In this document: positions 60,949-64,000 of the stretch, piece by piece
Layout: each line of letters opens with the position of its first letter
Position numbering within the stretch: position 1 is the stretch's first letter
Assembly: GCF_042646165.1 (NCBI RefSeq)
Contig: NZ_JBHRTC010000019.1
Strand: one strand, 5' to 3'
From: Microbaculum marinum
GTDB taxonomy: Bacteria > Pseudomonadota > Alphaproteobacteria > Rhizobiales > Tepidamorphaceae
DNA length: 64,000 nt
Notes under the pieces: model-generated
The model's input: only the letters and a program-made list of their open reading frames with translations
Databases searched by the model: none
Told to the model about the DNA's origin: nothing
Made by a program: the position numbers and the translations under genes

Positions 60949-60976
60949 GGATACGGGCGCCGCAGCGCCCGTATCC
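60949..60976. terminator. Bidirectional intrinsic terminator
   Basis: Perfect 12-bp arms GGATACGGGCGC (60949-60960) and GCGCCCGTATCC (60965-60976) with a CGCA loop, between the convergent acetyltransferase and VOC genes. Confidence 0.85.
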
Positions 60977-60985
60977 TGGCGGCGA

Positions 60986-61408
60986 CTACGATGCGCCGAA
61001 CGTGACGTGTCCGTTCTCGTCGATCGGCCAGGCGGGATTGAAGGCGATCTCCCAGGTGTGGTCGTCCGGGTCGGCGATGTAGCCGCGGATGCCGCCGTGC
61101 GGCGGTGCGGCCGGTTCCAGCAGGATCCGCCCGCCGGCGCCGGCGAGACGATCCATGACCACCTTCGCCTGGTCCTCGGAGGACACGTTGTGGGCGAGCG
61201 TGAACGCACCGGGCGAATGAAGCCCCCGCCCCATGTCGTCCTCCAGCCGCGCCTTGAGCCACGTGCCCAGGACGAAGCCGTTCATCTGGTAGAAGACGAT
61301 CTCCTCGTTCTCGAAGACCGGCGTCCAGCCGAACCCGTCCGTGTAGAAGCGCCTGGAGCGCTCCAGGTCGGAAACGGCAAGCGTGATAACGGAAATCTGC
61401 TGTTGCAT
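60986..61408 (-). CDS. VOC (glyoxalase/bleomycin-resistance fold) family protein
   Basis: Protein of 140 residues with two beta-alpha-beta-beta-beta modules: ISVITLAVSDLERSRRFYTD, GFGWTPVFENEEIVFYQMNG and GGIRGYIADPDDHTWEIAFN, as in metal-binding VOC proteins; metal ligands are probably the late glutamate and histidine residues. Substrate unknown. AGAGGA upstream selects ATG 61408. Confidence 0.88.
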   Translation of the reverse strand: MQQQISVITLAVSDLERSRRFYTDGFGWTPVFENEEIVFYQMNGFVLGTWLKARLEDDMGRGLHSPGAFTLAHNVSSEDQAKVVMDRLAGAGGRILLEPAAPPHGGIRGYIADPDDHTWEIAFNPAWPIDENGHVTFGAS

Positions 61409-61608
61409 GTCCACGTCCTCTCGTGCGCCGGCGCACCATGCGCGGGCGTTGAAGGCCGTGGGACTCGCCGCCGGGCAGAAGCGCCCGAACGAAGGACAGA
61501 CCCGCCTCGGGCGGGGACCGGACTAACCATACCGGCCTGTCTTTTCCGACATCCAGATCCTACCAGACCGGGCCGGACCGCTCAACAGATCGCTGCTTTT
61601 CGATTTCT

Positions 61609-62901
61609 CTACGCCCTGCCGGCGACCACGTCGGAGATCGCCGTATCGAGGATGTCGAGCCCCTTGTCGATCTCCTCGCGGCCGGCGGTGAGCGGCGGCG
61701 CGATGCGCCACACCGCGGCCATGCCGCCGACCGAGACGATGTTCATCGACAGGCCGAGTTCCATGCAGCGCCTCGTGATCGCCGCGCCGCGCTCGGCATC
61801 GGGCTCGCGTGAGTGGCGGTCCTTCACCAGTTCGACGCCGTACAGCATGCCGAGCCCGCGCACGTCGCCGATGACCTCGTGGCGCTGCTGGATGGCGTCG
61901 AGGCCGGCCTTCAGGTGCGCGCCGATCTCCAGGGCGCGAGCGTTCAGCCCTTCCTCCTCGATGACGTCGAGCACCGCCAGCCCGACCGCCGCCGGCAGGG
62001 GATCGGAGACGTGCGAGGTCAGGTGGAGGAAGCCCTTCTCGTGGCAATCCTCCTCGATCGCGGCGGTCGTGCATGTCGCCGCCAGCGGCACGCCGCCGCC
62101 CAGCGTCTTCGACAGGGTCAGGATATCGGGCTCGACCCCGAAAACGTCGCAGGCGAAGTTAGCCCCGAGCCGGCCGAACGCCGTCTGCGCCTCGTCGAGG
62201 ATCAGCAGCATGCCGCGCTCCCGGCACTTCTCCTTCAGCCGCTGCAGGTAGCCCTCCGGCGGCACGATCACGCCGCCCGACGACTGCACCGGCTCGGCGA
62301 TCACGGCGGCCGGCGATCCCGACGACTGCGCATCGACCATGGCGAAGCCGACGTCGAGGCAGGTCATGTCGCAGGTGCCCTGGCAGTGCCGGATCGGGCA
62401 GCGGTAGGCGTTCGGCGCGGGAATCGCCGCGGTCCCCGGCATCGCCGGGCCGTAGCCCTTGTGGCCGGCGACATAGGTCGAGGAGGCGGCTCCCGCCGTC
62501 ATGCCGTGCCAGGAGCCGGTCATGCCGACCACTTCCCATTTGCCGGTATGGAGCTTGGCCATCCTGAGCGCCGCCTCGTTGGCCTCGCCGCCCGTCGACA
62601 GCAGCAGCGACTTGCTCATGTCTCCGGGCAGGATCGCCGCCAGCCGCCGGGCGAGATCGACGACCGGCGGGCTCAGCATACCGGAGAACAGGTGGATGGC
62701 GCCGTCGCAGGACGCCTTCACGGCGTCGACGATCCTCGGGTGGTTGTGGCCGAGCGTCGAGCACATCTGTCCCGACGTGAAGTCCAGGATCGCCCGGCCA
62801 TCGCCATCGTAGACGTAGGAGCCGAGCGCCCGCTCGATCAGCCAGGGGCTGAACTGGGCACCGTAGCGGATCAGGTGTTCGTCTTGGGCTGTGGCGGTCA
62901 T
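61609..62901 (-). CDS. Class III PLP aminotransferase (dialkylglycine decarboxylase-like)
   Basis: Protein of 430 residues. GRAILDFTSGQMCSTLGHNH near the start, LLLSTGGEANEAALRMAKLH (PLP phosphate), VGMTGSWHGMTAGAASSTYV, MLLILDEAQTAFGRLGANFA (PLP-ring aspartate) and DILTLSKTLGGGVPLAATCT with the Schiff-base lysine. The closest pattern is 2,2-dialkylglycine decarboxylase rather than acetylornithine aminotransferase. GGAG seven bases before ATG 62901 sets the start. 200 bases upstream of the VOC gene on the same strand; that gap holds no gene. Confidence 0.9.
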   Translation of the reverse strand: MTATAQDEHLIRYGAQFSPWLIERALGSYVYDGDGRAILDFTSGQMCSTLGHNHPRIVDAVKASCDGAIHLFSGMLSPPVVDLARRLAAILPGDMSKSLLLSTGGEANEAALRMAKLHTGKWEVVGMTGSWHGMTAGAASSTYVAGHKGYGPAMPGTAAIPAPNAYRCPIRHCQGTCDMTCLDVGFAMVDAQSSGSPAAVIAEPVQSSGGVIVPPEGYLQRLKEKCRERGMLLILDEAQTAFGRLGANFACDVFGVEPDILTLSKTLGGGVPLAATCTTAAIEEDCHEKGFLHLTSHVSDPLPAAVGLAVLDVIEEEGLNARALEIGAHLKAGLDAIQQRHEVIGDVRGLGMLYGVELVKDRHSREPDAERGAAITRRCMELGLSMNIVSVGGMAAVWRIAPPLTAGREEIDKGLDILDTAISDVVAGRA

Positions 62902-62998
62902 GCGCGGCTCCGGCATCGGGGGACGGAGACGACACTACCGCACCTGCGCGCATTGATGAACTGGCGCGCCGGTGCCTGCGGCGCCATTTCAGCGTCGC

Positions 62999-63388
62999 TC
63001 AGGCGTGGCAGAACACGATCACGCTGAAGCTCCGGTCCTCGAAGTTCGAGTTCGGCGCGTAGGTCCGCACGAGCAGTGCGCCGGATGCATTGGCTTCCGC
63101 GACGATGAAGCCCTGCTCGCCGCTCGCGCCCGGGCCGGTGATGGTCGCCGTCGCGGCGCAGGTCGGCGTCAGTTCCCTTGCGAAGGCAATCCTGTACTGT
63201 CCCTGCGGCCCGACCTTCTGTGCCGACACCGCCCCGGCGCCGCCGGCGAGGTTGCCGCTCGCGCCGACCCGCGCCGACATCACCGACATGCCGAGCGTCT
63301 TATCGGCGGCGGCCGTCAGCCGGTCGATCGGCAGGATTGCCATCATGGCGACTGCGGCGATGATCGCGGCGACTGTCCGTGCGGTCAT
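62999..63388 (-). CDS. Small exported protein of unknown function
   Basis: Protein of 129 residues. A signal peptide (MTARTVAAIIAAVAMMAILP, IDRLTAA) is followed by a beta-rich mature domain (KVGPQGQYRIAFARELTPTC, ATATITGPGASGEQGFIVAE). Two cysteines may form a disulfide. The mature part recalls phage tail-type or C1q-like beta sandwiches but no family is certain. AAGGAG nine bases upstream supports the ATG at 63388, although the frame is open further. Confidence 0.7.
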   Translation of the reverse strand: MTARTVAAIIAAVAMMAILPIDRLTAAADKTLGMSVMSARVGASGNLAGGAGAVSAQKVGPQGQYRIAFARELTPTCAATATITGPGASGEQGFIVAEANASGALLVRTYAPNSNFEDRSFSVIVFCHA

Positions 63389-63564
63389 GATCTGAACTCC
63401 TTTGCTCACGCGGGACGGCGTGCGGTGGTGATCGATTTCGGACCGAGGTCTCCTGTGGGAAAGTAGACCATATTGCAGGCCTTGGCGCAGCCTGCGCCGA
63501 TCCGACTCGCCCAACGGCGATATGCGCCGTATGGAGGAGAAGCGTTCAACGAGAGGCACGGGCA

Positions 63565-64000
63565 ATGGCCACCGGAACCCACGAATACGACGACGATCCC
63601 CGCAATGCCGATATCCTGATCTCGGTGAACGGGGAGCTGTTTCCCAGGGAGAAGGCGGTCGTCTCGGTGTTCGATTCAGGTTTCATCCTGGGCGACGGGG
63701 TCTGGGAGGGGCTGAGGGTGATCGGCGGCGGCGTCGCCTTCCTCGACGCCCATCTCGACCGGCTCTACGAGGGCGCGAAGTCGATCGACATGGACATCGG
63801 CCTGTCGCGCGAGGGGCTCGCCTCGCGCATCTTCGACTGCCTCGACGCCAACGCCATGAGCGACGGCGTGCACGTCCGCCTGATGGTGACGCGCGGTCTC
63901 AAGAAGACGCCCTACCAGGACCCGCGGGTAACTATCGGCCCCGCCACCGTCGTCATAATACCGGAGTACAAGACCGCTTCAGAGGATATAAGGCGGCGTG
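63565..64000 (+). CDS. Class IV aminotransferase (branched-chain/D-amino-acid type), N-terminal part
   Basis: The first 145 codons are in the window: ILISVNGELFPREKAVVSVF, DSGFILGDGVWEGLRVIGGG, VAFLDAHLDRLYEGAKSIDM, DGVHVRLMVTRGLKKTPYQD. This is the N-terminal domain of BCAT/DAAT enzymes, with the VFDSGF(ILGDGVWEGLR) signature. The Schiff-base lysine would come soon after the cut end. Divergent from the small exported-protein gene. Confidence 0.9.
   Translation, partial: MATGTHEYDDDPRNADILISVNGELFPREKAVVSVFDSGFILGDGVWEGLRVIGGGVAFLDAHLDRLYEGAKSIDMDIGLSREGLASRIFDCLDANAMSDGVHVRLMVTRGLKKTPYQDPRVTIGPATVVIIPEYKTASEDIRRR

Noticed and set aside
1..64000. CRISPR array
   Set aside because: No regularly spaced short repeats were seen anywhere.

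Overview
This 64-kb window looks like chromosome from a GC-rich alphaproteobacterium. The evidence is a SciP-type (DUF1153) cell-cycle regulator with a CtrA-like box upstream, a PmtA-type phospholipid N-methyltransferase, MnmA, and dense TRAP and peptide ABC uptake genes. A run of N at 54635-54660 marks an assembly gap.

1-15.9 kb: transport and catabolism. A minus-strand operon encodes a TetR regulator, an M19 dipeptidase and a TRAP transporter (DctQ, DctM, then DctP cut by the window edge). A divergent alpha/beta hydrolase and an oligopeptide-type binding protein follow. They face an operon of a C45 (penicillin acyltransferase-like) hydrolase, two peptide ABC permeases and a fused double ATPase. 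A GntR/FCD regulator with two winged-helix domains stands divergent to the C45 gene, and a second TRAP operon and an AlkB-like dioxygenase close the region. The whole suggests uptake and cleavage of amide- or peptide-like compounds; this is inference.

16.2-54.5 kb: a genomic island. An exact 49-bp direct repeat (16182-16230 and 54423-54471) is the 3' part of the elongator tRNA-Met gene whose complete copy is at 54423-54499. A tyrosine integrase and an AlpA-like protein sit just inside the left repeat and a replication-relaxation protein inside the right one. Cargo, left to right: a short Fim-like recombinase beside an inverted pair of dyad elements; a six-gene minus-strand operon with a papain-like protease, a giant SGNH-caspase-M15 peptidase fusion and four exported or membrane proteins; relics of phage structural genes and an intact muramidase; an IS4-family element; two exported or membrane proteins; IS relics; a P-loop ATPase with a HEPN-like tail; a coupling-protein-like ATPase; a GHKL ATPase / Rossmann protein / C5 DNA methyltransferase / Vsr cluster; a second coupling-type ATPase with a large serine recombinase; an XRE/RuvC-like pair behind a strongly structured leader; DUF3768; a truncated IS110; and a markedly AT-rich operon of a cyclodipeptide-synthase-like enzyme, a sodium:solute symporter and a coiled-coil membrane protein.

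54.5-64 kb: core chromosome again, with PmtA-like methyltransferase, MnmA, SciP, a MipA-like outer-membrane protein, an adenylate/guanylate cyclase, a GNAT acetyltransferase, a VOC protein, a class III aminotransferase, a small exported protein and the start of a class IV aminotransferase.

The best candidates for undescribed systems are the caspase/papain operon and the cyclodipeptide synthase-symporter operon; the GHKL-methyltransferase-Vsr cluster and the ATPase-HEPN protein are plausible phage-defence genes.
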